Assembly (NCBI GenBank): GCA_023667285.1
Contig: JAMPAK010000001.1
Coordinates: 1,174,846 to 1,238,845, forward strand
Direction: 5' to 3'
Source: Muribaculaceae bacterium
Lineage (GTDB): Bacteria; Bacteroidota; Bacteroidia; Bacteroidales; Muribaculaceae
DNA length: 64,000 nucleotides
The notes beneath the pieces are model-generated. The model worked only from the letters and a program-made list of their open reading frames with translations, was not told the origin of the DNA and made no database searches. Below are positions 8,429-17,279 of the stretch, piece by piece. How positions within the stretch are numbered: position 1 is the first letter of the stretch; each line of letters starts with the position of its first letter. The position numbers and the translations under genes are program-made.

Positions 8429-9892
8429 TTATTCAATCTGTTTAGCAGGTGTGAGGCCGTGGCGGGCGCCAATCTCATACATCATCCTGATGGCCTCCTC
8501 ACGGGGGAATGGCGACCCGTTGTCAACATAACGCTCCACGGCCACCTCCAGAATCTCGTTGCGGATGGCTCCTACAAGCCTAGACCCCGGGATGTCAAAC
8601 GCCTCCATGATGTCATTTCCGTCTACAGGCGGACGCACACTGCTGATCTCGTCGCGCTGACGGAGGTCAGCCAACTTTGCGCGGACAAGTTTGAAGTTCT
8701 CAAGGATCTTCTTGACCTTCTCACGGTTTCGGGAGGTCACGTCGGCCTCTGCGAGTGTCATCAAGTCCTCAAGATCCTCCCCCGCATAGGTTATAAGCCG
8801 TCTCACGGCCGAGTCGGTCACCTCATCCTCCACGAGTGCCGTAGGGCGCATATGGAGTTCGACAAGCTTAACAACATAGTTCATCTTTATGTCCTGAGGC
8901 AGCCTCAGATTGCGAAAGATGCGTGGCACCATCTTGGCGCCGATGAAGTTATGGTTATGGAACGTCCAGCCCACCTTGTCATCCCAGCGCTTGGTGACCG
9001 GTTTGGCTATATCATGAAGCAGAGCGGCCCATCTGAGCCAGACGTTGTCCGACACAGCAGAAACATTGTCGACCACCGCCACTGTGTGATAGAAATTATC
9101 CTTATGTCCGCGGCCATTCACTGTCTCCACCCCCTGCATCGCTGCAAGTTCTGGAAATATCAGGCTGAGCAGACCAGACTCCAGCAGGAGTGTCAATCCC
9201 ACTGACGGCCGTGGCGACTCCATGATCTTCATCAGCTCAGTGGCTATCCTCTCCTTGGTGATTATCTTGATGCGCGAGGCGTTGCGCTTTATGGCCGCGA
9301 ACGTCTCAGGATATATCTCAAAACCGAGCTGTGAGGCAAATCTCACAGCGCGCATCATGCGCAGAGGGTCATCACTGAATGTCACATCCGGGTCGAGGGG
9401 CGTACGCAGAATCCCCGCCTCCATGTCTGAGAGACCGCCGAACAGGTCTATCAGTTCTCCGAAGCCATCTCGGTTCACCCTCACAGCTAGTGCATTGACT
9501 GTAAAGTCTCTACGAGAGAGGTCCTCCTCTAGTGTCCCCTCGCTAACCACCGGGTTGCGCGAGTCGCGGTTATATGACTCCTTTCGGGCTCCCACAAACT
9601 CAAGTTCGGTGTGCCCCCGCTTCACCTGGGCTGTCCCATATGTGCGGAACACATTCAGATGAGTTCCCTTACCCAGCCGTCTGGCCACCTCGCCGGCAAG
9701 TTCTATTCCGCTCCCCACCGTGACAAAGTCAAAGTCCTTGGATGGACGGTCCAGATACAAGTCGCGGACACAGCCCCCCACTGCATAGCATGGGAGGGAC
9801 AGCGCATCGGCCGCCTCACCAATGGCATGGAAAAGCGGCTTATCAAGAAGGCTGACAACCTCAGCTGTAGTTCGTTTCAAATGTTCAGACAT
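8429..9892 (-). CDS. CCA-adding tRNA nucleotidyltransferase with HD domain
   Basis: Class II nucleotidyltransferase that builds or repairs the tRNA 3' CCA end. The head domain shows 'GGCVRD' (39-44) and the metal-binding 'DFDF' (53-56). The RNA-binding neck and body follow, and an HD domain begins near residue 290 ('LLHDIAKP'). Length is 487 aa from the ATG at 9892. An in-frame TTG one codon upstream is less likely to be the start. The start overlaps the end of the M24 peptidase gene by 8 bases. Poly(A) polymerase activity is an alternative in this superfamily, but the domain order favours CCA addition. Confidence 0.9.
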   Translation of the reverse strand: MSEHLKRTTAEVVSLLDKPLFHAIGEAADALSLPCYAVGGCVRDLYLDRPSKDFDFVTVGSGIELAGEVARRLGKGTHLNVFRTYGTAQVKRGHTELEFVGARKESYNRDSRNPVVSEGTLEEDLSRRDFTVNALAVRVNRDGFGELIDLFGGLSDMEAGILRTPLDPDVTFSDDPLRMMRAVRFASQLGFEIYPETFAAIKRNASRIKIITKERIATELMKIMESPRPSVGLTLLLESGLLSLIFPELAAMQGVETVNGRGHKDNFYHTVAVVDNVSAVSDNVWLRWAALLHDIAKPVTKRWDDKVGWTFHNHNFIGAKMVPRIFRNLRLPQDIKMNYVVKLVELHMRPTALVEDEVTDSAVRRLITYAGEDLEDLMTLAEADVTSRNREKVKKILENFKLVRAKLADLRQRDEISSVRPPVDGNDIMEAFDIPGSRLVGAIRNEILEVAVERYVDNGSPFPREEAIRMMYEIGARHGLTPAKQIE

Positions 9893-11075
9893 CAAATTTC
9901 ACAATCTCCTCCGGAGCCGGGGTCAGACACTCCACGCCATCCTCCTTGACGACATAGGTGTTCTCGATGCCCACCGCACCCACATGAGGAATCACAAATT
10001 TGGGTTCGAGTGCAATAACGTTTCCTGATTCAATAATGTCACGGCTTCGAGGCGCTATGACAGGGAGTTCATTAATCTCAATCCCCACACCGTGGCCTAT
10101 GAAGCCTGCGTGCTGCCGATGTCCCATATAATAAGGCTTCAGTCCTTCGGCCTCCACCATCTCATCGGCCACACGCCAGAGTTCCTTGGCCTCCGCGCCT
10201 GGCTTCATCATATCGCAGAGAGCACGGTGGATATCTATCGAGCATTTGTGTGCCTTTGCGGCCAGCGGCTCGATGTCCCCGAGAGCGAATACTCGGGTCA
10301 TGTCAGTCATATAGCCGTCGAAGTTTCCGTTCATGTCGACCATCACAGTCATCCCCGGCTTGATTATCGTACCGTCAGCACCCACAGGAAGCGATGGATC
10401 CATCCCAGCGCCACCCATGGCGAAATCATAGGGCGAGGGAGCATCCGCATTCTCACCCACTAGGAGATTGCCCATGTAAAGTTCCATCGAGTCGCCGCTG
10501 ATGCGGAACTGGCCCAGACACCCCTCCAGACGGCTCAGACGCTCAATCTCCACCTGGAGTTCGATGTCTGACATTCCGGGGACATAAAGATGAGGTATGC
10601 GCGAATATACATGTACATGCTTCTCGCCTGAGCGCCTGATGAGTTCAATGGCAAGAGGTGTCTTCACGGCCCGGACTCTGCGCATGAGCGTGGAGGCGTT
10701 TGCCATCTCCGACTGAGGGAAGATTCCCGCAAGGCGCTCTATGCTCGAATAGGGGACTATGTCAAGTTCATACCCCAGTCTCTTCGGGACATTCAGCCCG
10801 ATGGTCTGGGCCATCTCCTCGGGCTTGCGGATGTAGACTACACCATCCCCCTCGAGCTGGACCGGCCTGCGCACAAAGAAGATAGGCATCCCTTTGATGG
10901 GAATCCATGCAAATCCGGCATAGACGCGGCCTGTGAGATAATACTTATTGGCGTTGTCTGAGATAAGAAGGGCATCAATCCCCTCAAGCCCCATCTCAGC
11001 CCTTATCTTGGATAGTCGCAACTCAAACTCATCATGCGGCCAGAGCATGAGTTGCTTGCTGTCTTTCGCTTCCAT
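9885..11075 (-). CDS. M24-family Xaa-Pro-type aminopeptidase
   Basis: Cytoplasmic metallopeptidase of the aminopeptidase P/prolidase family, 396 aa. The N-terminal creatinase-like domain (about 1-145) includes 'NKYYLTGR'. The pita-bread catalytic domain shows metal-ligand regions 'VDMNGNFDGYMTDMTR' (about 242-257) and 'HGVGIEINELP' (about 330-340). It sits 28 bases downstream of the META lipoprotein gene and overlaps the CCA gene. Substrate preference (N-terminal Xaa-Pro versus dipeptide) cannot be read from the sequence. Confidence 0.88.
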   Translation of the reverse strand: MEAKDSKQLMLWPHDEFELRLSKIRAEMGLEGIDALLISDNANKYYLTGRVYAGFAWIPIKGMPIFFVRRPVQLEGDGVVYIRKPEEMAQTIGLNVPKRLGYELDIVPYSSIERLAGIFPQSEMANASTLMRRVRAVKTPLAIELIRRSGEKHVHVYSRIPHLYVPGMSDIELQVEIERLSRLEGCLGQFRISGDSMELYMGNLLVGENADAPSPYDFAMGGAGMDPSLPVGADGTIIKPGMTVMVDMNGNFDGYMTDMTRVFALGDIEPLAAKAHKCSIDIHRALCDMMKPGAEAKELWRVADEMVEAEGLKPYYMGHRQHAGFIGHGVGIEINELPVIAPRSRDIIESGNVIALEPKFVIPHVGAVGIENTYVVKEDGVECLTPAPEEIVKFDV

Positions 11076-11103
11076 TGTTATTTCTGATTTGATGAGAAGC
11101 CTG

Positions 11104-11979
11104 CTACTCCGTGAGTTGGTCAGGCGATAGGCGCGTCATCGTTATCACCACATTTCCATGGTCATCCTTGAAGGATGCCTCCGAGCCTGAGTCGACGCGC
11201 ACTGCGGTGTCCACCTCCTCAAGAGCAAGCAGGAACTCCTGTTCGGTGGCGATGTCAGGGCAGGTCATGCGCGACGTTGCAAGGTTCTTGAACTCGATGC
11301 CATCCCCTTTGTCGAGGTTGACAACAATCTCTCCGTTCAGCACATTGCACCCGGCCTCGCCATGAATCTTACACTCATCTATATCCAGCACAACTCTAAT
11401 GTTAGCCGTCTGCGGGACAGGCTTTCCGTGAAGGCTGACCACCTTCCAAGCGCCGTTGAGAAACGAGAGATTCCGCTGGCGAAGTTTCATCACCACATTT
11501 CCAGTCGTCGAGAGCAGTTCCAGGTTGTCAGCATCCACAAATCTGTATGATGCCGCAGAATTAAGAGCCTGATTCACGGTATTCTCATATGGCGCATCCG
11601 GACAAGCCATGAGCGAACTGATAAACTCACCGACGGGGACGATGGAGTTTCCCTTGACTCTCCAGTCGCCGTTGATATGGTTGCATCCGTTATATCCGAT
11701 GACACGAAGCATATCCGGACTCCCCTGCACCTGCGCAAGCGAGATCTTGGGATGGTTCTCGCCGTTCACCACTATGTCGGTCCCCAGAGCCTCTGTGATA
11801 GACCATTCACCCAGAAGTGGATCCAGCGACACAGTGGCGGTCTCAGTGACCACAGGCTGCTCGGTGCGGTTTGTAGGTATATTCTTCTGCATGCTTGACT
11901 TTTTAAGCGGATTGCACGCTGTCACTGCGAGAAGTCCGGCTGAGATTAGGGCTATGCCCACTATACGGATTGATGACAT
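11104..11979 (-). CDS. Lipoprotein with two META domains
   Basis: Predicted lipoprotein; the signal ends at the lipobox 'AVTAC'. Two tandem META (HslJ-like) domains follow. The first includes 'YNGCNHINGDW' and 'LMACPD'; the second includes 'GEAGCNVLNGE' and 'RMTCPD'. Each repeat therefore keeps the paired cysteine positions of the family. I place the start at the ATG at 11979, because the longer reading begins with TTG at 12006 and adds nine residues in front of a normal signal peptide. The family is linked to heat and motility phenotypes, but its biochemical role is unknown. It heads the M24-cca-queDE operon. Confidence 0.82.
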   Translation of the reverse strand: MSSIRIVGIALISAGLLAVTACNPLKKSSMQKNIPTNRTEQPVVTETATVSLDPLLGEWSITEALGTDIVVNGENHPKISLAQVQGSPDMLRVIGYNGCNHINGDWRVKGNSIVPVGEFISSLMACPDAPYENTVNQALNSAASYRFVDADNLELLSTTGNVVMKLRQRNLSFLNGAWKVVSLHGKPVPQTANIRVVLDIDECKIHGEAGCNVLNGEIVVNLDKGDGIEFKNLATSRMTCPDIATEQEFLLALEEVDTAVRVDSGSEASFKDDHGNVVITMTRLSPDQLTE

Positions 11980-12050
11980 GATTACGGATGTTAGAGTGTG
12001 TATCAATTAATATAACAACACCCGGCAATGGGAATTTGTGCGGTCGCGCC

Positions 12051-12078
12051 CTAAAAGGTTGCTCAAACAACCTTTTAG
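12051..12078 (-). other. Hairpin overlapping the MCE stop codon
   Basis: Perfect 11-base inverted repeat (12051-12061 and 12068-12078) with a 6-base loop. It includes the stop codon of the MCE gene. No T-run follows on the minus strand, so it may act as an mRNA 3' end stabiliser and not as an intrinsic terminator. Confidence 0.5.
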
Positions 12079-13004
12079 AATACCTTTATGGATGGTATGT
12101 AGCGTTTCGGCTGCTTCTTCAGGTCAATGAGGATTGAATCGATGTGGGCCGCCGAATTGTTTATGTTGTTATAGAGCGCGGGATCGTTGAGCAGTAGCCC
12201 GAGCGAGGAGTTTGTAGAGTTAAGTTGAGCGGTGGCCTCGTCGAGATGAGCCGTGATGTTGTTGATATGGCGCATAGTTGAGTCGAGAGGCATCTTCTTC
12301 AGGTCGTCTGACACGGCTGCTAGCGAGGCTGATATCTGCTTCAGATTTTCCGAGATTTCATTCACGTTGGTCATCGTGGCGTTGGCAGTGCCTACAAGTG
12401 CCGGGACAGTACCCATGGCACGGTTGAGATGTGTGGTCGAGGTCTCCAGGTTAGCCATGATGACATCCAGACGCTGCACGGCGGCCAGGAGAGCCGGATC
12501 AGCGGCCACCTTGGTCAAGGCCACAACAAGCGAGTCAATATGTGGCGCGATGGTCACAAGTGTGGGCATCAACTCGCTCGACACCTTGTCCATCAGTCCC
12601 GAGCCCTCCACACCTTTAATCTTGGAGCCGGAGGGAAGCATGGTGGCTGAGGCTCCGGGGTTGAGCTCGACGGTCGATGTGCCTAGCATATCGGTCACAA
12701 TCACAGCGCTCGTCCCCTCAGGCAGCAGGAGCTTGCGGTCCAGGCTGAGTTCCACACGGACATGACCGGGATTGTCATACTCATATGAGATGTCTCTAAC
12801 AAGGCCCACTTTGAAGCCATTGAGAGTGACGGGGGCCGACTGCGCAAGCCCCGTCACATTTGTATAGGATACGAAATAACTATTGCCGGCCTTGAAGATG
12901 TTCACTCCCTTGAGGAAGTTGATGCCGAAGAATAAGGCCACAAGCGCTATTAGCACCGCGGCACCGATTTTGATTTCACGTGAGGTGATACTTTTCATAA
13001 TCAT
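12075..13004 (-). CDS. MlaD/MCE-domain lipid-transport protein
   Basis: Single N-terminal membrane helix (about 12-29), then an MCE domain (about 37-115) containing 'GFKVGLVRDI' and 'GTSTVELNPG'. A long helical tail rich in Asn, Leu and Thr follows, probably a coiled coil in the periplasm. MCE proteins form hexameric substrate-binding rings of ABC lipid transporters. At 309 aa the size is usual for Bacteroidota. The start codon overlaps the amidase stop (ATGA, 13001-13004). No MlaE or MlaF partner is adjacent, so the complex is presumably completed by genes elsewhere. Confidence 0.87.
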   Translation of the reverse strand: MIMKSITSREIKIGAAVLIALVALFFGINFLKGVNIFKAGNSYFVSYTNVTGLAQSAPVTLNGFKVGLVRDISYEYDNPGHVRVELSLDRKLLLPEGTSAVIVTDMLGTSTVELNPGASATMLPSGSKIKGVEGSGLMDKVSSELMPTLVTIAPHIDSLVVALTKVAADPALLAAVQRLDVIMANLETSTTHLNRAMGTVPALVGTANATMTNVNEISENLKQISASLAAVSDDLKKMPLDSTMRHINNITAHLDEATAQLNSTNSSLGLLLNDPALYNNINNSAAHIDSILIDLKKQPKRYIPSIKVF

Positions 13005-14131
13005 TTTATTCGCTTACCGTCGCGTGTCTTGATGACAAACGAGTCAGAAAATTTCTTTTTCACTTCTTTCAGGTCCTTATTGGCTTCTGAAAGACTTGAA
13101 TATGAACCGATGGTATATTTCACCATCCCATTATCCTCATAATGCTCAACATTCGTGAGCCCCTTGAAGTTCTTATGGCCTGCCGGAAGCACACGCGGCG
13201 ACGTGAGGAACTGGATTTTATAGATTATATCCCCGTCAGCCTTCCCTGTAGAGGATGCCTGAGGGACAGGCGGCTGAGATACGGTTTCCTTGGTTGTCTC
13301 CTTGGTTGTTTCAGTGTCATTTTTCTCCGTCTTAGCGACCTTATTCGCTGGGACTGCGTTCACTGTCCGGTTGCGATAGCGCTCCAGACCGTTATAGATG
13401 GCACGGGCGAGTTTCGTCGACCCGGCCTCAGACATCATGAACTTCTCCTGGGTGGGGTTCGAGATGAAGTCGAGCTCCACGAGTATAGCAGGCATACTCG
13501 TGCGCACAAGCACCCAGAACGGAGCCTGGCGCACTCCGTTGTTCTTGCGTCCGGCCGTGCGCACAAGTTGGTTCTGCACATATTCTGCCAGGGCTATGCT
13601 CTGGTCCATATTCTTGTGCTGCATCATCTCGAAGGCAATGTAACTCTCGGCCGACGACGGGTCAAAACCCTCATAGGTGGTCGTATAGTCATCCTCCAGT
13701 TTCATAACCTCGTTCTCCCTCATCGCCACACTGAGATTCGTGTCTGAGCGGTCCAGACCCAGTGTATAGACCGCCGCGCCGTGCACACGGTCACGTCCGG
13801 GAGTCTTATAGCCCAGCGAGTTGGCATGTATGGAGATAAACACATCAGCCTTGCGCGTATTCGCAAAGTCGGCGCGCCCCTGCAGTTTGACAAACGTGTC
13901 GTTCGAACGGGTCATCTCCACCTTGGCGTCCTTCATATTGCTCTCTATGAGATCCTTAAGTTTCTTAGCCACCGTGAGATTGATAGTCTTCTCGTTGCTG
14001 CGAAGGCCCAGCGCGCCCGCATCCTTACCACCATGGCCAGGGTCGAGCACGACAACAAAGTCCTTGGCCCCCGCATTCTGAACCGGGAGCAGCAGCAACG
14101 TGAGGAGTATAAACCGTAGAATCAGACGCAT
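13001..14131 (-). CDS. N-acetylmuramoyl-L-alanine amidase with SPOR-like C-terminus
   Basis: Exported zinc amidase (Amidase_3) that cleaves peptide stems from peptidoglycan during cell separation. After a signal peptide (about 1-22) the catalytic domain shows the ligands His33 ('DPGHGGKDAG'), Glu47, His102 ('SIHANS') and the catalytic-type Glu219 ('VELDFISN'). A Thr/Glu/Lys-rich linker leads to a C-terminal SPOR-like region (about 300-376), which would target septal glycan. It is translationally coupled to the MCE gene and has a plausible promoter just upstream. Confidence 0.9.
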   Translation of the reverse strand: MRLILRFILLTLLLLPVQNAGAKDFVVVLDPGHGGKDAGALGLRSNEKTINLTVAKKLKDLIESNMKDAKVEMTRSNDTFVKLQGRADFANTRKADVFISIHANSLGYKTPGRDRVHGAAVYTLGLDRSDTNLSVAMRENEVMKLEDDYTTTYEGFDPSSAESYIAFEMMQHKNMDQSIALAEYVQNQLVRTAGRKNNGVRQAPFWVLVRTSMPAILVELDFISNPTQEKFMMSEAGSTKLARAIYNGLERYRNRTVNAVPANKVAKTEKNDTETTKETTKETVSQPPVPQASSTGKADGDIIYKIQFLTSPRVLPAGHKNFKGLTNVEHYEDNGMVKYTIGSYSSLSEANKDLKEVKKKFSDSFVIKTRDGKRIK

Positions 14132-14153
14132 TGCAATCAGGCGTAATTAAGTG

Positions 14154-14186
14154 CAAAATTAGCAATTATCCATCAAAAAGCCCCAA
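14154..14186 (-). promoter_or_regulatory. Putative promoter of the amidase-MCE operon
   Basis: On the minus strand the -7 box TAATTTTG covers 14154-14161 and TTG covers 14184-14186, a 22-base spacer that is slightly long. The leader to the ATG would be about 15-20 bases. Confidence 0.5.
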
Positions 14187-14303
14187 TCGGCAGATGTTTT
14201 TTGCATACTTTCGCCCAAAATTCTCATCTTTTGGGACACTGCAACCCCGCCCGCATCACACCTGCTTGGTGAAGTGGTCCGGGAGTTAAGCACTAAGAAT
14301 TAT

Positions 14304-14341
14304 AAAAAAATCCCCGCCTCAATCTAAATCGAAGCGGAGAT
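14304..14341 (-). terminator. Intrinsic terminator of the DUF5123-type gene
   Basis: On the minus strand an imperfect GC-rich hairpin (arms 14310-14317 and 14334-14341) is followed by TTTTTTTATA. It lies about 20 bases after the stop codon of the gene that ends at 14362. Confidence 0.75.
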
Positions 14342-14361
14342 GTATGGCAGAATGGGCTCTA

Positions 14362-16572
14362 TCAATCCCTCCAACGCGGGTCACCGAGATTTTTCTCAAC
14401 AACCACTGCTGGTACATTCTTATATTTCAGAGCCTCCATGATATTCTCAGGAGCAGCATGGTCAAGGGCGGTATACTCCGTTGCCTTGTAATCCTTGTAA
14501 GGGGGAAGGGCATTGTTGAAGATATCCTGAGGCATCAGCGCATTCCCGTCGGCATCGACAAGTTGCTTCACCTTAAGGTCATCCACAGTGCAATCCTTCA
14601 CGGCATCAGGGAATGCTCCAAAGGAATTTTTCGTGGCACTGAATGCACCGCCGCTAAAAATCATGTCATCACCAATACGGTCAGTCTTGGTCGACGCTGA
14701 ATAGTTGTCCTTAATCGTATAGGTAAACTCACCTGAACCCATGATGGACCTTATATCAGATCCACTCATATAGAGCTCACGCTCATCGCCATCGTGTCCG
14801 ACGGTGACAAACAGGTTGCGTTGCAGAGAGAAGTGCGACCCACCCGGCACATATCTTAGATTTAAGATATAGCGCCCACTAGCACGGATATTGAAGTTGA
14901 AGAATGTATTGTTCTCAATCTTAATATTCCATTTCACACTCTCATCGAAGTTCTGATTGTTGTTATCTGTCATCAAACTTACCATCGGACAGTCATACAT
15001 GGTATTGTTTGTAAATGAGAAGTCCTCATAGAGGTTTGACTCGGCTTGTTTACCATCCCCGGCAAACCAACTGTAACTATTTCCATTTGATGCATAGTAA
15101 CCACAATCAGAGAACAGACAACCATCAATAACCAGTTTATGAATCACCTTCTTATTATTGCCCTGCACACGGAAGAAGCCACGGATAAAATGACGGAAGG
15201 TACAATTGTAGACTTCAAACGACTCGAACGCCACATCTTTATTATTCGAGAGACAATTGACAAAGTAATTGTTGGTGCTTGATAAATCCTGCTCACGGGC
15301 AGCGCCATAGTTCAAGGCCTCAGGGACGTCAAAATCGATATTGCGGAATATAATGCTGCCAACCTTTGTCATCTGTTCTGAGGAACCAATAAGAAACAAG
15401 GTACTAGGATTCATCATGTGGACCTTTGCCCGCTTCCCGGCAGCCACATCTTCCGGCTTGGTCTCGAGGGTGAATCCAAGTGTAAGATGAGAGGCTTCGT
15501 ACAAGTAATATGTCTTATCCCCTGTCAGATAAAGTGTCTGGCCCTCGACCATATTCGGATCGGCATAGAACTTGTCTATGATCACACCGAGGTCATCACC
15601 CTCGACATCGATGGGAGGCCCCGGCTCACCGCCCTTTGTGCGCACTGACAGATCATTGTACCTTACCTCCCTTGGATCGGGATTCTCATTATCATAGGCG
15701 GCGATGAGATACTGTGTGTTCTCCTGCAGTCCCGAGAGAGTCACCTTCCCTGCGGCAAGGTCATCAGCCGTAATGGCATAGTTGTCATATTCCTGAGGCA
15801 CCTCTACTCCCTGGGTGAAACTTCTCAGGCTGAGATGAGTCACTATGAGATTGCCGTCATTATCCTTACGGAGATATGGATTTTCCACCCCTTCGCTGCT
15901 GCGATTGAGACTCACCACAACCGTATTGTCTGTATAGTCCTCCAGGTCAATAACTTTAGGAACATCGCGAGAGACGTATCTAGCCCCGACAATGTCGGCG
16001 ATAAAGAAGCCGGTTCGTCCTGACCATTCGGAATTATATTCAGGATTTGTGGCATGGACGGCACGGACACGGGGATGATACCACCGGTAGTAATCAACGT
16101 CGTTTGTATCAAAATATGTCTCCTCAGCGCCTACAGTAAAGACCATGCTCTCACCGGCAGGAATATCTGAGGGCCATACATAGTATGGGGTGAGTTCCAC
16201 CTCATAGCCGGCCGCACCTTCTACAGGGGTCCATGATACAGAAACAGTGCGATGATAAAGCAGGCCTGAAAGCTCCACACGCGGTGTGCCAAGGACATTC
16301 TTATCGCGCACTGTCACCCTGCAGAGCAACGGGACTTCCTCACCGTTTTCATTTTCCACAAGTGAGGTCGCACTGTCATACTGCCCTGTAAGTCTGTCAT
16401 TTATGAAGATACGTGCATATTCCAGGCTCTCATGCGGGAAGATACGCATCCTCACCTCATCGGCCGCATAAGGGGTACCTCCAACATATAACTTATCCAC
16501 CACCTTCTCCTGGCCCATGGCAGAAATGGTCACTGCTGCGAGCGCAGTCGCCATGCATGTCCGAAGTCTCAT
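14362..16572 (-). CDS. Secreted DUF4957/DUF5123-type beta-helix protein
   Basis: A 736-aa exported protein with a signal peptide ('MATALAAVTISAMGQ' region). A fibronectin-III-like segment (about 100-190) with 'VSWTPVEGAAGYEVEL' follows, and a second such segment lies around 215-310. The long C-terminal half looks like a right-handed beta-helix, with repeated 'NCTFRHF', 'NNTFFNFN' and 'RNLFVT' turns. This architecture is typical of DUF4957/DUF5123 surface proteins found beside polysaccharide-use genes; glycan binding is inferred. Its start overlaps the stop of the upstream small secreted protein (ATGA), and both would depend on the promoter carrying a G9 tract. Confidence 0.78.
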   Translation of the reverse strand: MRLRTCMATALAAVTISAMGQEKVVDKLYVGGTPYAADEVRMRIFPHESLEYARIFINDRLTGQYDSATSLVENENGEEVPLLCRVTVRDKNVLGTPRVELSGLLYHRTVSVSWTPVEGAAGYEVELTPYYVWPSDIPAGESMVFTVGAEETYFDTNDVDYYRWYHPRVRAVHATNPEYNSEWSGRTGFFIADIVGARYVSRDVPKVIDLEDYTDNTVVVSLNRSSEGVENPYLRKDNDGNLIVTHLSLRSFTQGVEVPQEYDNYAITADDLAAGKVTLSGLQENTQYLIAAYDNENPDPREVRYNDLSVRTKGGEPGPPIDVEGDDLGVIIDKFYADPNMVEGQTLYLTGDKTYYLYEASHLTLGFTLETKPEDVAAGKRAKVHMMNPSTLFLIGSSEQMTKVGSIIFRNIDFDVPEALNYGAAREQDLSSTNNYFVNCLSNNKDVAFESFEVYNCTFRHFIRGFFRVQGNNKKVIHKLVIDGCLFSDCGYYASNGNSYSWFAGDGKQAESNLYEDFSFTNNTMYDCPMVSLMTDNNNQNFDESVKWNIKIENNTFFNFNIRASGRYILNLRYVPGGSHFSLQRNLFVTVGHDGDERELYMSGSDIRSIMGSGEFTYTIKDNYSASTKTDRIGDDMIFSGGAFSATKNSFGAFPDAVKDCTVDDLKVKQLVDADGNALMPQDIFNNALPPYKDYKATEYTALDHAAPENIMEALKYKNVPAVVVEKNLGDPRWRD

Positions 16573-17108
16573 TGTTTCGTCACTTTAAGGGTTGCTGACT
16601 CGGTTGCTATCACATATACGCCGGGCTGCAGGGAGGCGAGAGAGACTGTGAGACCCGCATCTGTTGCTGTAGCCTCAACAGGCATCTGACGTCCGTTCAG
16701 GTCGTAGACTCTGGCTTCTGTCCCCGCTACTGCAAAGACACCTCCACCAATAGCAGTAATCGCCCCGGCATTCTTAACCACGACTCCGTCAATCCCGACA
16801 GTCTGGTCATACTTCACGATGTCAAACGACTCCACATCGTTTGCCTCATAAGTGTAGGTTGAAGGCTCGCTATCGGTCTTGGGGACAGTTACAATGAGTT
16901 TGGAACCTTCGAAAACCACCTCAGGACACTCTTCCCCTTCCGGATTCTTGATGGCTTGGTCTGTACTGAAAGTTTTCTCTCCGACATTAATCAGAGCGGT
17001 GGAGCCTCCTGTCATGTGAATGCGCAGATGCATAGTCACAGCCGCCGTAGACGAAAGCCCGGCCATGGCAACAGAGGCCCCGATGATCAGGGTTCTTATT
17101 ATTCGCAT
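16569..17108 (-). CDS. Small secreted protein with type-A-like C-terminal sorting domain
   Basis: A 179-aa protein with a signal peptide (about 1-23). A short beta-rich region contains 'NDVESFDIVKYD', a motif seen in many exported Bacteroidales proteins. The C-terminal domain reads 'VYDLNGRQM' followed by 'LQPGVYVIATES', the pattern of type IX secretion type-A sorting domains. The family is otherwise unknown to me. It is translationally coupled to the large beta-helix protein downstream, suggesting that both act at the cell surface. Confidence 0.72.
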   Translation of the reverse strand: MRIIRTLIIGASVAMAGLSSTAAVTMHLRIHMTGGSTALINVGEKTFSTDQAIKNPEGEECPEVVFEGSKLIVTVPKTDSEPSTYTYEANDVESFDIVKYDQTVGIDGVVVKNAGAITAIGGGVFAVAGTEARVYDLNGRQMPVEATATDAGLTVSLASLQPGVYVIATESATLKVTKQ

Positions 17109-17162
17109 TTTGTATTGAATTGTTTTCAGAGTATTAAGGGTGTGAATTCATACAATCTCCTG

Positions 17163-17196
17163 CAAATTTAGCAGTTAATTTTTACCCCCCCCCAAA
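17163..17196 (-). promoter_or_regulatory. Promoter with a G9 tract in the -33/-7 spacer
   Basis: Read on the minus strand: TTTG (17193-17196), then the remainder of a run of nine G, then TAAATTTG (17163-17170). The spacer is 22 bases and eight of them are G. The best-matching promoters elsewhere in this window have spacers of 19-20 bases. Slippage in the G-run would change promoter strength for the two secreted proteins downstream. The leader to the ATG at 17108 would be about 50 bases. Confidence 0.6.
17185..17193. repeat. C9/G9 homopolymer tract in a promoter
   Basis: Nine consecutive C on the plus strand between divergent genes. This is one of only two such runs I found in the window. Confidence 0.95.
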
Positions 17197-17279
17197 CAAA
17201 TTAACACTTTTTAATATTTGCAATCACTATTTTACGCTCCGATTATCTTTTTTACCGCAGAAATAACTACTTTTGGAAT

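Noticed and set aside
8459..9205. 248-aa plus-strand ORF
   Set aside because: It lies wholly antisense to the CCA-adding enzyme, whose motifs are intact; the ORF has no recognisable domain and is a codon-bias shadow.
8421..9892. preQ1 riboswitch ahead of queD/queE
   Set aside because: queD follows the CCA gene by 8 bases and no leader exists; no aptamer-like sequence was found.
14162..14300. Possible small RNA in the gap left of the amidase promoter
   Set aside because: A few short stems exist, but no cloverleaf, no convincing promoter-terminator pair and no conserved motif could be supported.
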